From: Gilvimarinus polysaccharolyticus
GTDB lineage: Bacteria; Pseudomonadota; Gammaproteobacteria; Pseudomonadales; Cellvibrionaceae
Assembly (NCBI RefSeq): GCF_001187555.1
Contig: NZ_LFIJ01000001.1
Span: forward strand, 1,700,078 to 1,764,077
DNA: 64,000 nt
Direction of reading: 5' to 3'
Made by a program: the position numbers and the translations under genes. This document shows positions 46,931 through 56,783 of this stretch, in pieces. The number at the start of each line of letters is the position of its first letter. Positions within the stretch are counted from its first letter, which is position 1. The notes below the pieces were generated by a model, which made no database searches, was not told where the DNA came from, and saw nothing but the letters and a program-made list of their open reading frames with translations.

Positions 46931-47284
46931 TTACTTTGCCGTATCGGCTGGCGCCCCGCGCTGACGTTTTCGAGTCAGCAACAACAGCACTAAAGTTAGC
47001 ACCAATGCAGTCAGCCAAATTAACGCAAGGGTAATGGCTGCATCGAGACCCGCCTCGACACCTAAAAACATACTGTTTAGTACAGCAACAAACAGTGCCG
47101 GGGCATAAGCGCTTGGGTGATTTTCTAAATTTAGACTAAAAGGCGTAAATAACAATACCGCAATCGATACCGTAAACAACCATTGTGGGTAACGTGTTAA
47201 CGGCCGAGTGATCCGCCAGCCAAACAACACAAGTAATAAAGCACCAACCAGATATACACTCCAAGCGATCATTGACTCACTCAA
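46931..47284 (-). CDS. Small membrane protein with about three helices
   Basis: A 117-residue hydrophobic protein with helices near residues 7-25 (WSVYLVGALLLVLFGWRI), 35-55 (LFTVSIAVLLFTPFSL) and 80-105 (AITLALIWLTALVLTLVLLLL), ending in a basic tail. I recognise no family. The start is a TTG at 47284 with AGGAG six bases upstream; the next in-frame ATG is 12 bases downstream. It precedes the VWA gene by about 60 bases in the same orientation, so a shared unit and a supporting role for the VWA protein are plausible. Confidence 0.65.
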   Translation of the reverse strand: MSESMIAWSVYLVGALLLVLFGWRITRPLTRYPQWLFTVSIAVLLFTPFSLNLENHPSAYAPALFVAVLNSMFLGVEAGLDAAITLALIWLTALVLTLVLLLLTRKRQRGAPADTAK

Positions 47285-47308
47285 GCGCTGCTCCTTAGTA
47301 TTAATTAA

Positions 47309-47752
47309 TTACATAACCCAATGAATTATATACTCTTCTAGATCATCGGGGGCCACTTGCTGCTCCGGCACGACTTTACCCGCCACTGACATCCCCGCTC
47401 GGTGAATGGTATCAGGGTCACCACTAAACAACGGATGCCAAGGCGGAAGCGACTCACCCTCGGCCAACAACCGGTACGCACAAGTGCTGGGCAACCACTC
47501 ATATTCGGCAAGATCGGCAAGTGTCAGGGTTAAACAATCAGGCACCCGCGCCTTACGGTTGGAATAATCACTGCACCGGCAGTTGTCGGTATCAAGCAGC
47601 TGACACGCCACTGCGGTGTAGTACACCTCGCCATCATCTTCATCCTCTAACTTGTGTAAGCAACACTTGCCGCAGCCATCGCACACCGACTCCCACTCCG
47701 AGGGACTCATTTGTGCCAATGATTTCTCTTGCCAAAAAACTCGTGCCGCCAT
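47309..47752 (-). CDS. ycgN: YcgN family cysteine-cluster protein (UPF0260)
   Basis: The 147-residue protein contains the conserved Cys-rich metal-binding pattern CDGCGKCCLHKLEDED with further Cys in VACQLLDTDNCRCSDY and VPDCLTL. This is the UPF0260/YcgN family, related to YkgJ zinc- or iron-binding proteins. The function is unknown. It is cotranscribed with ycgL and rnd, the standard order in gammaproteobacteria. Its start overlaps the end of ycgL by one base. Confidence 0.92.
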   Translation of the reverse strand: MAARVFWQEKSLAQMSPSEWESVCDGCGKCCLHKLEDEDDGEVYYTAVACQLLDTDNCRCSDYSNRKARVPDCLTLTLADLAEYEWLPSTCAYRLLAEGESLPPWHPLFSGDPDTIHRAGMSVAGKVVPEQQVAPDDLEEYIIHWVM

Positions 47753-48039
47753 TACAGTTTGCTGTTGTGCTGTTGAATATTATTGACTTGAAAATCCGAC
47801 TCTGGACGTGGCGGCAGCTGCAAGTAATAACCAGCGTCATCTAAACTGGCCATCACCTTGTTCACATCCACACGAGCGAGCGGGCGGCTGCCATCGAGTA
47901 GCAATACCATAGCGGGCTCGGCAATACCAAAGCGTTTACGCAAAGGCTCGGGCACTTTTTCTAGACCATCCTCTTTGCGACAGTATAAATACATGCCCTC
48001 TTCGCGCTTACTGCGATATATCTGACAAACGACCTTCAT
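47752..48039 (-). CDS. ycgL: YcgL domain protein
   Basis: A protein of 95 residues with the YcgL fold, beginning MKVVCQIYRSKREEGMYLYC with PEPLRKRFG. The start ATG at 48039 overlaps the end of rnd by four bases and has GGAGAAAG upstream. The role is unknown; it commonly sits between rnd and ycgN. Confidence 0.91.
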   Translation of the reverse strand: MKVVCQIYRSKREEGMYLYCRKEDGLEKVPEPLRKRFGIAEPAMVLLLDGSRPLARVDVNKVMASLDDAGYYLQLPPRPESDFQVNNIQQHNSKL

Positions 48040-49181
48040 ATACTTTCTCCGGCGCAAAGCTTTTGTACTGTTTGCAGCAACCCGGCACCAATAACATCAA
48101 AGCGCCAACCGTTTAATCGCCCTGGCAATTGTGGTTCACCCGCTACGGCGCTGCGCACAATAGCCTCGTACTCTTTTTTACGGATCAACACCTCGGGCGG
48201 TAACTCGCGGGCCTCGGCCTGAGCAACCACATAGCCTTTAAGTGCCTTCATCCAAGGGGCGTATTCACGAGCCAGCGGTGGGTCAAATTTTGCGGGCCAT
48301 TGATCAGGTGTTTGTGTTAACGCCTCGGCAATAATATCTAACAGCGTTTCGCCATCCTCGACGATAGTACGCCTAGGCATACCCTCGATTCGTTTAAGCT
48401 GGTTAATATTATCGGGGATTTGCCGCGCCAGCTCGTACAACTGCGGCTCTTTCATAAGCCGATTGCGCGGGATATTACGCGCCCGAGCTTCGGCTTCGCG
48501 CCAATGGCTTAATGCCCGCAACACCGCCAAGCCCTTAGGCTGCAACTTCCAGCCCAAGCCAACCCGAAAAAAGTAAGCGTTTAAATCGACTGGCTGCCGC
48601 GCCTGCGCCACTAAATCGGCGCAATCAGCTTTTACCCAACTTAGGCGATCATCGGTTTTTAAGCTTTGCAGCAACTTGCCATAAACAATCAATAGATGGG
48701 CGACATCTAATGCGGCGTACTTTAATTGCGCAACACTTAAGGGGCGCTGTAACCAATCTGAGCGTGTTTCACCCTTGGGAATATCCACCCCCAATAAATC
48801 GCGGGCGAGCGCTGCGTAACCCAACGAAAAGCCGTAACCGGCAAAGGCGGCACCAATTTGAGTGTCAAAAATCGGCCCAGGTACGGCGCCTAATAAGGTG
48901 TTAAACACCTCTAAATCTTCCGAGCAAGCGTGCAATACTTTAATCACCTGCTCATCCAGCATCAACTCGGTGAGGGGTGTTAAATCATCAAAAGCTAACG
49001 GGTCAATTAAATAACAACCTTGTCCGTCACCAATTTGGATCAACCCCGCGATCGGATAAAAGGTATCCGTACGCATAAACTCAGTATCAACCGCGATTGC
49101 GGCTTGGCTGCGCCAGCGTTGACAAAGTTCGGTTAGTGCATCGAGATTATCAATCCAAATAGGATCTGAAGGAATAGCCAT
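48036..49181 (-). CDS. rnd: Ribonuclease D
   Basis: The 381-residue 3'-5' exoribonuclease trims tRNA and other small RNA 3' ends. It has the DEDD exonuclease domain with Asp and Glu in AIAVDTEFMRTDTFYP, Asp in HACSEDLEVF and the Tyr/Asp of YAALDVAHLL, then HRDC domains starting near WREAEARARNIPRNRLMKEPQL. The gene order rnd-ycgL-ycgN with short overlaps is conserved. Confidence 0.96.
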   Translation of the reverse strand: MAIPSDPIWIDNLDALTELCQRWRSQAAIAVDTEFMRTDTFYPIAGLIQIGDGQGCYLIDPLAFDDLTPLTELMLDEQVIKVLHACSEDLEVFNTLLGAVPGPIFDTQIGAAFAGYGFSLGYAALARDLLGVDIPKGETRSDWLQRPLSVAQLKYAALDVAHLLIVYGKLLQSLKTDDRLSWVKADCADLVAQARQPVDLNAYFFRVGLGWKLQPKGLAVLRALSHWREAEARARNIPRNRLMKEPQLYELARQIPDNINQLKRIEGMPRRTIVEDGETLLDIIAEALTQTPDQWPAKFDPPLAREYAPWMKALKGYVVAQAEARELPPEVLIRKKEYEAIVRSAVAGEPQLPGRLNGWRFDVIGAGLLQTVQKLCAGESI

Positions 49182-49226
49182 AACTACCTAATAAGATATG
49201 TACGCCCAAGACAAGCGGCATTCGAT

Positions 49227-49820
49227 TTAAAGTGATCGACGGCTGCTAAAAGCATGCGCCAACGTGCCGCCATCAATGTATTCAAGCTCGCCACCTAAAG
49301 GCACGCCATGGGCGATACGCGACACCACAATGCCAGATTGTTTGGCTCGCTCACTAATATAATAAGCGGTGGCCTCCCCCTCAACCGTAGGGTTAGTGGC
49401 CAATATAATTTCACTGACCGGCTCGCTTTGTAACAGCGCCAGCAATTGATCTATGCCGATATCTTCGGGCCCCACACCATCGATTGGCGACAAGTGCCCA
49501 AGCAACACAAAATATTTACCCTGATAACTGCCTGCCTGTTCGATAGCGAGCACATCCGCAGGCGTCTCCACAACACACAACAACGTGTTATCCCGCCGCT
49601 CGCTGGCACACACACCACACAGTGGCTGTTCGGTTAAGGTACGGCAACGACCACAGCGAGCGACACCCTCAACCGCGCGTTGCAAGCTATCGGCCAAGCG
49701 CGAGGCCCCCTCACGGTTATGCTCTAACAATTGCAACGCCATTCGCTGAGCACTTTTGGGACCAACGCCGGGCAGCACTTTTAAGGCGTGCATCAATTCA
49801 TCTATAAGCGGGCTAAACAT
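49227..49820 (-). CDS. recR: Recombination mediator RecR
   Basis: The 197-residue protein has an N-terminal helix-hairpin-helix ([17 protein letters not shown]), a four-Cys zinc finger ([16 protein letters not shown]) and a Toprim domain ([17 protein letters not shown] through [16 protein letters not shown]). With RecF and RecO it loads RecA at single-strand gaps. It follows ybaB and dnaX in the usual order. Confidence 0.97.
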   Translation of the reverse strand: MFSPLIDELMHALKVLPGVGPKSAQRMALQLLEHNREGASRLADSLQRAVEGVARCGRCRTLTEQPLCGVCASERRDNTLLCVVETPADVLAIEQAGSYQGKYFVLLGHLSPIDGVGPEDIGIDQLLALLQSEPVSEIILATNPTVEGEATAYYISERAKQSGIVVSRIAHGVPLGGELEYIDGGTLAHAFSSRRSL

Positions 49821-49834
49821 AAAATACGTGCGCC

Positions 49835-50155
49835 TTAAAACGGCATTTTAAAACCGGGCGGCATACTCATGCCCGAGGTCATATCCGACATCTTCTCGCG
49901 GCTGTTAGCCTCAACTCGGCGCACAGCATCATTAACCGCCGCGGCCAATAAATCTTCTAACACTTCTTTGTCTTCTTGCAGCAAACTGGCATCAATTTTA
50001 ACGTCTTTAACATCGTGACGCCCGGTCATGGTGACTGACACTAAACCGGCACCTGACTGACCAACAACCTCGGCGCGGGCTAGCTCTTCTTGCATTTGTT
50101 GCATGCGCTCTTGCATCTGCTGCGCCTGTTGCATTAAACCTTCCATGCCTTTCAT
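49835..50155 (-). CDS. ybaB: YbaB/EbfC nucleoid-associated protein
   Basis: A 106-residue member of the YbaB/EbfC DNA-binding family with the typical Met/Gln-rich N-terminal helix and [33 protein letters not shown]. It dimerises as tweezers around DNA. It lies between dnaX and recR, starting about 38 bases after dnaX. Confidence 0.97.
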   Translation of the reverse strand: MKGMEGLMQQAQQMQERMQQMQEELARAEVVGQSGAGLVSVTMTGRHDVKDVKIDASLLQEDKEVLEDLLAAAVNDAVRRVEANSREKMSDMTSGMSMPPGFKMPF

Positions 50156-50192
50156 GCTGCTACCTCTTGCTTCTATTCGTTTAATGGTGCGT

Positions 50193-52361
50193 TTACTTAG
50201 TATCTATTGGCTCAACAGTGCCTTCGTCTAAGGTTGCGGCAAAATGCTCAACCAACTGCTGCACAATGGGGTCTGACTTCACCGATTCAACCGCTTGCTC
50301 ATAGCGTTCGCTTTGTTTACGCGTGGCAATTTGCGCTGGGGTTTCGGTTTGTACCGGTCCCAATTGAATCATCACTAATGCTGGCTCGCCAAAATATTCG
50401 CTCAGAATATCCGCCAAGCGCTGCTGATGCCCTTCATCGTAAAGACTGCTGTTGCGCTCATCCAATATAAAGTGCAGCTGGTTACCCTGGCGTCCCACCA
50501 ACTCGCAATTGGAGGCCGTATTACGCATCACGCCGCCAACACTTAAACCTAAATAAATTTCAGGCCAGCGCAGCGGCGTAGCATCGGCCAAACTTACCAT
50601 TGCAATCGGCTCCGGGGCCGATTTAAGCACCGGCGCGGCAGTGGCAACTTGTGTCGCAGGCGCTGCTGGCGCGACGTCATCCACTTGCCAAGGTACATCC
50701 ACCACCGGTGCCGGTGCCGTCTCGGTAGACGGCTGTTCTGTAGCGGGCGCGGGCGGCGAAGCTTGCTGAGACAAATCGGGCTCCGTCTCATAGGACGGCA
50801 TTTGATTGGACAGCTGTTCGTATTCAGCGGCGGCCTGAGAGCCTAATTCGTCACCGGACTCATAATCTTGGCTACCCGCGACGTTAGACTCTTGCGGTTG
50901 CGGCTCATTAGAAAGAGCCTCTGGGGAGTGCGACTGTGCGGCAGGCGATTCATCGACAAGAGGTTTATCAATGGAAGGCTCAGCGGTATTAGACTCAGGC
51001 GGTTCTTGCTCAGATGACACGTTACTGTCTGCCACAGCATCCACAACAGAGTTATTTACCTCATAGCTTTGTGGCGCATTCGACACCGGCTGAGTCTCGG
51101 GACTTTGGCTTACCTTATCGGGGCCTAGATCTGGATTAACTGTTGCGGCTGTGGCTTCAGCAGCAGGGGTTGCAGGTGCGACTGCTTCTGGCGTGACACT
51201 AGCGACCTGGGCACTCGCGCCATGGGGAGTGTTAGGCGAGTCTGCCGCCAGTGCTCGAGTGGGTACATCGGCCACACCTTGGGGGCGAAATGCCAACATC
51301 CGCAGCAACACCATTTCTAGTCCCGCGCGTGGGTCGGGCGCCAAGGGCAAGTCTCGCCGACCAATTAAGCCGGTTTGATAAAACAACTGGACGTCTTCGG
51401 CGGGTAACTGCTGCGCCAACTGCAAGATCTGATCGCGATCACCGTGGCTGTTATCTACCGCCTCGGGTAGCGCTTGGGCAATGGCCACCCGATGCAATAT
51501 AGACAGAATATCAGCCAGCGCGCTGGCAAAATCCGGCGCGTGCTCGGCCATTTGTGCCACCGCATCTAACACCTGTTTACCGTTGCCGGCGGTGAGAGCT
51601 TGCACCATATCGTAAACAGCGCTGCGGTCGATGGTGCCCAACATAGCGCGCACATCAGCCTCAACCACTTTACCCGAGCCAAACGCAATGGCTTGGTCGG
51701 TCAGGCTTAACGCATCACGCATACTGCCATCGGCAGCTCGTCCCAACTGCCACAAGGCGCTTTGCTCAAACGGCACCATCTCGGCCTCAAGCACGTGCTG
51801 CAAGTGGCCAGTTACCAGTTCGGGCGTCATATTTTTAAGATTAAACTGTAAACAGCGGGATAAAATCGTCACCGGCAAACGTTGCGGATCGGTGGTCGCT
51901 AATAAAAACTTAACGTGTGGTGGCGGCTCCTCTAGTGTTTTAAGCAGGGCATTAAAAGAATGGGTCGAGAGCATGTGCACCTCATCGATCAGGTACACCT
52001 TATAGCGGCCGCGGGTTGGGGCGTATTGTACGTTATCGAGTAACTCACGGGTATCTTCTACCCTAGTGCGGCTCGCGGCATCCACTTCAATCAGGTCAAC
52101 AAAGCGGTTCTCGGCAATTTCTATACACGACGAGCACTGACCACAGGGCTCAGAGCTAACACCCGTTTCACAGTTTAAACATTTAGCCAAAATACGCGCG
52201 ATGGTGGTTTTACCCACGCCACGAGTGCCGGTAAATAAATAAGCGTGATGCAGTCGATCGTGATCAAGCGCATTGATGAGCGCTTTAAGTACAAGCTCTT
52301 GCCCCACGAGATCGCGAAATGTACGGGGGCGCCACTTGCGGGCCAGGACCTGATAACTCAT
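50193..52361 (-). CDS. dnaX: DNA polymerase III subunits tau/gamma
   Basis: The 722-residue clamp-loader protein has AAA+ domains I-III (residues 1 to about 370) with [14 protein letters not shown] (Walker A), a zinc module [27 protein letters not shown] (Walker B) and [18 protein letters not shown] long acidic and Pro/Gln/Ala-rich linker (about residues 370-570) precedes the C-terminal tau region that contacts polymerase and helicase. I saw no A-run slippery site of the E. coli gamma type, so separate gamma production is not indicated. The linker is longer than in E. coli. The SRP RNA gene lies just upstream. Confidence 0.96.
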   Translation of the reverse strand: MSYQVLARKWRPRTFRDLVGQELVLKALINALDHDRLHHAYLFTGTRGVGKTTIARILAKCLNCETGVSSEPCGQCSSCIEIAENRFVDLIEVDAASRTRVEDTRELLDNVQYAPTRGRYKVYLIDEVHMLSTHSFNALLKTLEEPPPHVKFLLATTDPQRLPVTILSRCLQFNLKNMTPELVTGHLQHVLEAEMVPFEQSALWQLGRAADGSMRDALSLTDQAIAFGSGKVVEADVRAMLGTIDRSAVYDMVQALTAGNGKQVLDAVAQMAEHAPDFASALADILSILHRVAIAQALPEAVDNSHGDRDQILQLAQQLPAEDVQLFYQTGLIGRRDLPLAPDPRAGLEMVLLRMLAFRPQGVADVPTRALAADSPNTPHGASAQVASVTPEAVAPATPAAEATAATVNPDLGPDKVSQSPETQPVSNAPQSYEVNNSVVDAVADSNVSSEQEPPESNTAEPSIDKPLVDESPAAQSHSPEALSNEPQPQESNVAGSQDYESGDELGSQAAAEYEQLSNQMPSYETEPDLSQQASPPAPATEQPSTETAPAPVVDVPWQVDDVAPAAPATQVATAAPVLKSAPEPIAMVSLADATPLRWPEIYLGLSVGGVMRNTASNCELVGRQGNQLHFILDERNSSLYDEGHQQRLADILSEYFGEPALVMIQLGPVQTETPAQIATRKQSERYEQAVESVKSDPIVQQLVEHFAATLDEGTVEPIDTK

Positions 52362-52474
52362 GCCTTCCTCGATTTGTTAGTCGTAAGCTTGGGGATTATA
52401 GCTGTCCCAGATACAAATAAATACGGGGCCGGAGTGTTACAAAGCACAGAGTAAGGAGGTAGCGAAGAGAAGAT

Positions 52475-52587
<113 letters not shown>

Positions 52588-52677
52588 ATTGCAGCGACAA
52601 AACGAGTCTGTCGAGGCCGCGCATTATCCTGAGTTTTAAAGCCGATTGCAAGGCCGCTTGTTAGCTAAAACACACTC

Positions 52678-54186
52678 TTATGCTTGCGGCCCAAGAGGCA
52701 GGCCAATAAGTAACCAAACCGCAAACAACACAGACCACCCCAATAAAAAACTCAACGAGTAAGGCAGCATCATGGCTGCCAGCGTTCCCATACCGCAATT
52801 TTTGCGATAGCGCGCGGCAAACGCCACCACTACCGCAAAATACGGCATCAACGGTGTAATAATGTTGGTACTGCTGTCGCCAATGCGATATGCCATTTGC
52901 GCCTGTTCTGGGCTCACCCCCAATAAATACAGCATGGGCACAAACACTGGCGCTAATAGCGCCCACTTAGCCGAGGCGCTACCGACAAATAAATTGATCA
53001 TCGCGCTGACCATAATAAAACCCATTAACAGCAGCACGCTCTGCCCTTCAAGCCCGCTGAGTAACGCCGCGCCGCTGGCCGCGATAAGCGCCCCTAAACC
53101 GGTCCAATTAAACCAAGCCACACACTGCGCGGCAAAAAACATAATCACCAAATAGCTGGCAAGCGTTGTCATCGCCGCCTCCATACCGGCGACCATATCG
53201 CCAACCGCTTGGTAACGCTTGCTTAAACGTCCGAATATTAGCCCTGCGATGGCTGCGTAAATAGCGATAAGCGGCACTAACATGGCTAACTCAAGTGTGC
53301 CATCAACGCTGCGCAATGGCGCATCGATCGCGACACTTGCCCACAGTACCCAGCCAGCAAAAAACAGTGTCCACCCCGCTACTGCCCACAGCGCACGAAC
53401 ATCATCGGGGGTTTCCTGAATGGCGGCCAGCTCTTGCGCGTCCTGTTCGACGTCCAAGCCCGGCGCACTAGTGGTCATCAAAAAAGGCGCCACCCAGCGC
53501 TCGGTCACCCACGCGCCCATCAACGCCAGTACTAAGGTTGAAGCCGCGGTAAAGTAATAATTAGAGGCTACGCTCACTTGGTAGCCAGACGCCACTCCAG
53601 CCATGGCCTCTTGGGTAATACCGGCCAAAATCACATCGGCCGGCCCCAGTAATAAATTTGCACTATAGCCGGCCGAGACACCGGCAAACGCCGCAGCAAT
53701 ACCCGCCAATGGTGGACGCCCTGCCAGCTGAAACAACACCCCAGCCAAAGGGATCAGCAATACATAGCCGACATCAAAAGCCAGATTAGATAAAATACCC
53801 GCCAGTACCACCATAAAGCTTAATAGCGGGCCACGGGCGCGGCGCACCAAACGCAACAACACGCAACGCAACAACCCAGAGTGCTCGGCCACGCCCAGCC
53901 CCAGCATAGTGACCAACACCGCCCCTACAGGGGCAAAGCCGACAAAGTTATCAACCATAGTCGCTAGTGCCCAGCGCAATCCATCGGCCGACACGATATT
54001 GCGCGCCTCCACCACACCGCTGGGCAAGCTGACTTGCCAGCCAGCGGCGCTCGCCAAGCACGAAGCCGCGGCAATCAACGCCGCCAGCCAAACAAACAAT
54101 AACGCAGGGCTAGGCAGGCGATTCCCAATGCGCTCGACTGCTATTAAAAAACGCTTAAAGCGCGAAACTGTTGTTGTAGACGTCAT
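52678..54186 (-). CDS. AbgT family transporter
   Basis: This protein of about 502 residues is a 9- to 11-helix inverted-repeat transporter of the AbgT family. Markers are RIGNRLPSPALLFVWLAAL, ILSNLAFDVGYVLLIPLAG, AFAGVSAGYSANLLLGPADVILAGITQEA and MVSAMINLFVGSASAKWALLAPVFVPML. E. coli AbgT takes up p-aminobenzoyl-glutamate, whereas marine relatives such as MtrF export sulfonamides by proton antiport. I prefer the ATG at 54186, since the extra 27 residues from 54267 lack a ribosome site. The substrate here is unknown. Confidence 0.9.
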   Translation of the reverse strand: MTSTTTVSRFKRFLIAVERIGNRLPSPALLFVWLAALIAAASCLASAAGWQVSLPSGVVEARNIVSADGLRWALATMVDNFVGFAPVGAVLVTMLGLGVAEHSGLLRCVLLRLVRRARGPLLSFMVVLAGILSNLAFDVGYVLLIPLAGVLFQLAGRPPLAGIAAAFAGVSAGYSANLLLGPADVILAGITQEAMAGVASGYQVSVASNYYFTAASTLVLALMGAWVTERWVAPFLMTTSAPGLDVEQDAQELAAIQETPDDVRALWAVAGWTLFFAGWVLWASVAIDAPLRSVDGTLELAMLVPLIAIYAAIAGLIFGRLSKRYQAVGDMVAGMEAAMTTLASYLVIMFFAAQCVAWFNWTGLGALIAASGAALLSGLEGQSVLLLMGFIMVSAMINLFVGSASAKWALLAPVFVPMLYLLGVSPEQAQMAYRIGDSSTNIITPLMPYFAVVVAFAARYRKNCGMGTLAAMMLPYSLSFLLGWSVLFAVWLLIGLPLGPQA

Positions 54187-54346
54187 AGCTCTGTCAATTT
54201 CTAGAGGGTGATTTTCAATTTGCCGGATTAGATGAGCTAACAATTCAAGGGCCGACAATCTGGCCATTGAATTTTATAGATTCGTCACCACAATAACATC
54301 AGCAATGCCCACATACTTACTTACCCCACACCGCACGGAGTTTTAT

Positions 54347-54841
54347 ATGGCTACAGTTACTTTAAAAGGCAACCCCATCAACACCAATGGCGCGCTACCG
54401 GCCAATGGCAGCGCCGCACCAGCTTTCACTTTGGTTAAACCTGATTTATCTGAACTGAGCCTAGCAGATCTGCAGGGACAAAAAGTCGTGTTGAACATCT
54501 TCCCTAGCGTCGACACACCAACCTGCGCGCAATCTGTGCGCACTTTTAACGAGCAGGCCAGCAAACTGGATAACACCACCGTTATTTGTGTGTCACAAGA
54601 TTTACCGTTTGCCCAGGCACGGTTTTGCGGCGCAGAAGGTTTAGACAATGTCACCAACGGCTCGGCGTTTCGCTCAAGCTTTGCCGACGATTACGGTGTA
54701 AAATTTGTCGATGGCCCACTGACTGGCCTAACTGCCCGCGCCGTAGTGGTAATCGATGCCGACGGTAAAGTCAGTTACTCTGAGCTAGTTGCCGAAGTCG
54801 CCGACGAGCCTAACTACGATGCGGCCCTAAAAGCCCTTTAA
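54347..54841 (+). CDS. tpx: Thiol peroxidase Tpx
   Basis: A 164-residue atypical two-Cys peroxiredoxin that reduces lipid and alkyl hydroperoxides with thioredoxin. The peroxidatic Cys is in [12 protein letters not shown] and the resolving Cys in [11 protein letters not shown], as in E. coli Tpx. The ATG at 54347 with GGAG upstream gives [11 protein letters not shown], the family N-terminus; an upstream in-frame ATG at 54305 is less likely. It is divergent from abgT. Confidence 0.95.
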   Translation: MATVTLKGNPINTNGALPANGSAAPAFTLVKPDLSELSLADLQGQKVVLNIFPSVDTPTCAQSVRTFNEQASKLDNTTVICVSQDLPFAQARFCGAEGLDNVTNGSAFRSSFADDYGVKFVDGPLTGLTARAVVVIDADGKVSYSELVAEVADEPNYDAALKAL

Positions 54842-54931
54842 GCGCTGTTTTTATTAACACGCTGACCCGGCGGCGATTGTCGCCGGGATCTGTTATTATG
54901 CGAGGCATTAACGACCTCGGACCCATCCCTT

Positions 54932-55801
54932 ATGCTGCTGTTTGTCGACAACCTTACCAATGTAGATTTTAGCTTCTTAGATGCCTCTCGCGGCTTATTA
55001 GGAGAAACTTGGCTGGCCAATATTCGCCTGCACGGCGACCTCGACGATCAAAGCATGGTGTGCGACTTTGGCACGGTAAAGAAAATTGTCCGCAACTGGC
55101 TCGACACCGAACTGGACCACCGCTTAGCGGTACCTGCCCGCGCCCCCAACATTGACATTAAAACAAACGGCGACCAGCTGGACATCACCTGGACTCTAAA
55201 CGATGGCAGCCATATCCATACCCGCTGCCCGCGCCAAGCTATCGCGCTGGTCGATGCCGAAGTATTAACCCCCAATAGCATTGCCCACTGGTGCGAGCAA
55301 CAACTCAAAAGCGCCTTCACCGACGACATCAAAAAGCTGGAATTAAGTTTTAGTATTGAACAGATCGACGGTGCGTTTTATCACTACTCGCACGGGCTTA
55401 AAAAACACGACGGCAACTGCCAGCGCATCGCCCACGGTCACCGCTCACGCATTGACATCTGGGCTGACGGAGAAAAATCAGCTCGACTCGAAGCCCAATG
55501 GGCCGAGCGCTGGCGCGATATTTACATTGGCAGCCGTGAAGACATCAGCGCCGAGCCGAGCATTAACGGCACCGACTACATCGACTTTGCCTACACCTCC
55601 GAGCAAGGCGCGTTTACCCTGCAACTGCCCAAGCGCTGTTGCTACATCATCGATACCGACACCACCGTCGAGTGCTTGGCCGAACACATTGCAACCCGCA
55701 CAACAGCCGAAAACCCAAGTCTGGAGCTGCGCGTGCGTGCGTTTGAGGGAATCAACAAAGGCGCCGAAAGCTACCGCTTAAACGCTTATGGCGATACTTA
55801 G
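54932..55801 (+). CDS. Tandem 6-pyruvoyltetrahydropterin synthase/QueD-like protein
   Basis: The 289-residue protein appears to be two PTPS/QueD halves joined end to end. The first half (about residues 1-135) keeps the core VCDFGTVKKIVRNWLDTELDHRL and PNSIAHWCEQQL, but the HxxxHGH zinc-binding part is replaced by SFLDASRGLLGETW. The second half (about residues 140-285) restores a metal site in YHYSHGLKKHDGNCQRIAHGHRS, with Cys and HGH, plus YIDFAYTSEQ and a Glu in AFEGINKGAESY. Ordinary QueD is about 120-150 residues. QueD makes 6-carboxytetrahydropterin in queuosine synthesis; the family also includes folate and biopterin enzymes. It lies alone between tpx and the acyltransferases. Confidence 0.75.
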   Translation: MLLFVDNLTNVDFSFLDASRGLLGETWLANIRLHGDLDDQSMVCDFGTVKKIVRNWLDTELDHRLAVPARAPNIDIKTNGDQLDITWTLNDGSHIHTRCPRQAIALVDAEVLTPNSIAHWCEQQLKSAFTDDIKKLELSFSIEQIDGAFYHYSHGLKKHDGNCQRIAHGHRSRIDIWADGEKSARLEAQWAERWRDIYIGSREDISAEPSINGTDYIDFAYTSEQGAFTLQLPKRCCYIIDTDTTVECLAEHIATRTTAENPSLELRVRAFEGINKGAESYRLNAYGDT

Positions 55802-55856
55802 CACCGCGCAACAAAGCTTAACGGCAGACCATCAAGGTTAACTCGATAACAATATA

Positions 55857-56777
55857 TTAGCGGTAAAAATCAGGCTCGCCTGGCGGGCGCGTTTTAAAAC
55901 GCGGCTGCGCCCAAAAATACTGCTCGGGACACTTGGCGATTTGCTCGGCCATGAAATCTGAGATCCGTTGCGTGTCAGCAATATCATCACCGCTTGGAAA
56001 ACCATCAAGCGGTGGATGAATCGTCAGCTTATAACCTGAGCCATCATTCAAACGAACCTGCGTAAACGGAATAACCCGCGCGCGGCCCAGTTTGACAATT
56101 TTACTGGTGGCGGTAACCGTGGCCGCTGGAACACCAAAAAAATTAACAAACACGCTATTTTTTTCACCCAAGTCGCGGTCCGGCGCATACCAAACGGCAC
56201 GCCCTTTGCGCAGCTTAGCAATCATCGCCCGAATATTATCGCGGGGAATCGCCTCACCAGTCACACAGTAAGACTCACGTCCTTTGCGCTGTAAGTAGTC
56301 ATACACCTTGTTGCCATGAGGGCGATACAGGCCATCAAACTCTATATTGCAACCTAAAAAAGCACTGCCAATATCAAGCGTACTAAAATGCGTTGTAAGC
56401 AACAGTACGCCCACGCCATCGCGCTCGGCTTGATGAATATGCTCAACCCCTTCAATGCTATGCAATTTACGCAGCCGCTTACTGCTCCAAAACCAGCCGA
56501 TGCCGGTTTCAAAAACTGCGGCCATCATCGATTCGGTGTTGCTCTTTAACAACAACTCGCGCTCAGTGGCAGATTTTTCGGGAAAACAACGTGCAATATT
56601 GACTCGCGCATAATTAATGCGTTTTTTATTTAAATACAACAAAGGTGCCAGCTTACGCGCCACCCACATTTGCCATACGTAGGGTAAATGTGCCAATAAA
56701 AACCATAACCCTGCCCCCAACCAATGCAACCAATAACGGGGTTTAAGCAAAGATGCGCTAAAACGTGTACGACTCAT
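55857..56777 (-). CDS. LpxL/HtrB-type lysophospholipid acyltransferase
   Basis: This 306-residue membrane-bound acyltransferase has an N-terminal helix region (LHWLGAGLWFLLAHLPYVWQM), the HX4D motif in LLTTHFSTLDIGSAF, the region YDYLQRKGRESY, a Gly-rich RKGRAVWYAPDRDLGEKNSVFVNFFG and a C-terminal EQYFWAQPRFKTRPPGE. These match lipid A late acyltransferases such as LpxL, which transfer secondary acyl chains to Kdo2-lipid A. The specific acyl chain and position are not evident. It is the last gene of a run with fabV and a PlsC-like acyltransferase, starting seven bases after that gene. Confidence 0.9.
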   Translation of the reverse strand: MSRTRFSASLLKPRYWLHWLGAGLWFLLAHLPYVWQMWVARKLAPLLYLNKKRINYARVNIARCFPEKSATERELLLKSNTESMMAAVFETGIGWFWSSKRLRKLHSIEGVEHIHQAERDGVGVLLLTTHFSTLDIGSAFLGCNIEFDGLYRPHGNKVYDYLQRKGRESYCVTGEAIPRDNIRAMIAKLRKGRAVWYAPDRDLGEKNSVFVNFFGVPAATVTATSKIVKLGRARVIPFTQVRLNDGSGYKLTIHPPLDGFPSGDDIADTQRISDFMAEQIAKCPEQYFWAQPRFKTRPPGEPDFYR

Positions 56778-56783
56778 AACACA

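Noticed and set aside
50193-52361. Programmed frameshift in dnaX like that of E. coli
   Set aside because: I could not find an A-run slippery heptamer with a following stem, so a gamma product was not claimed.
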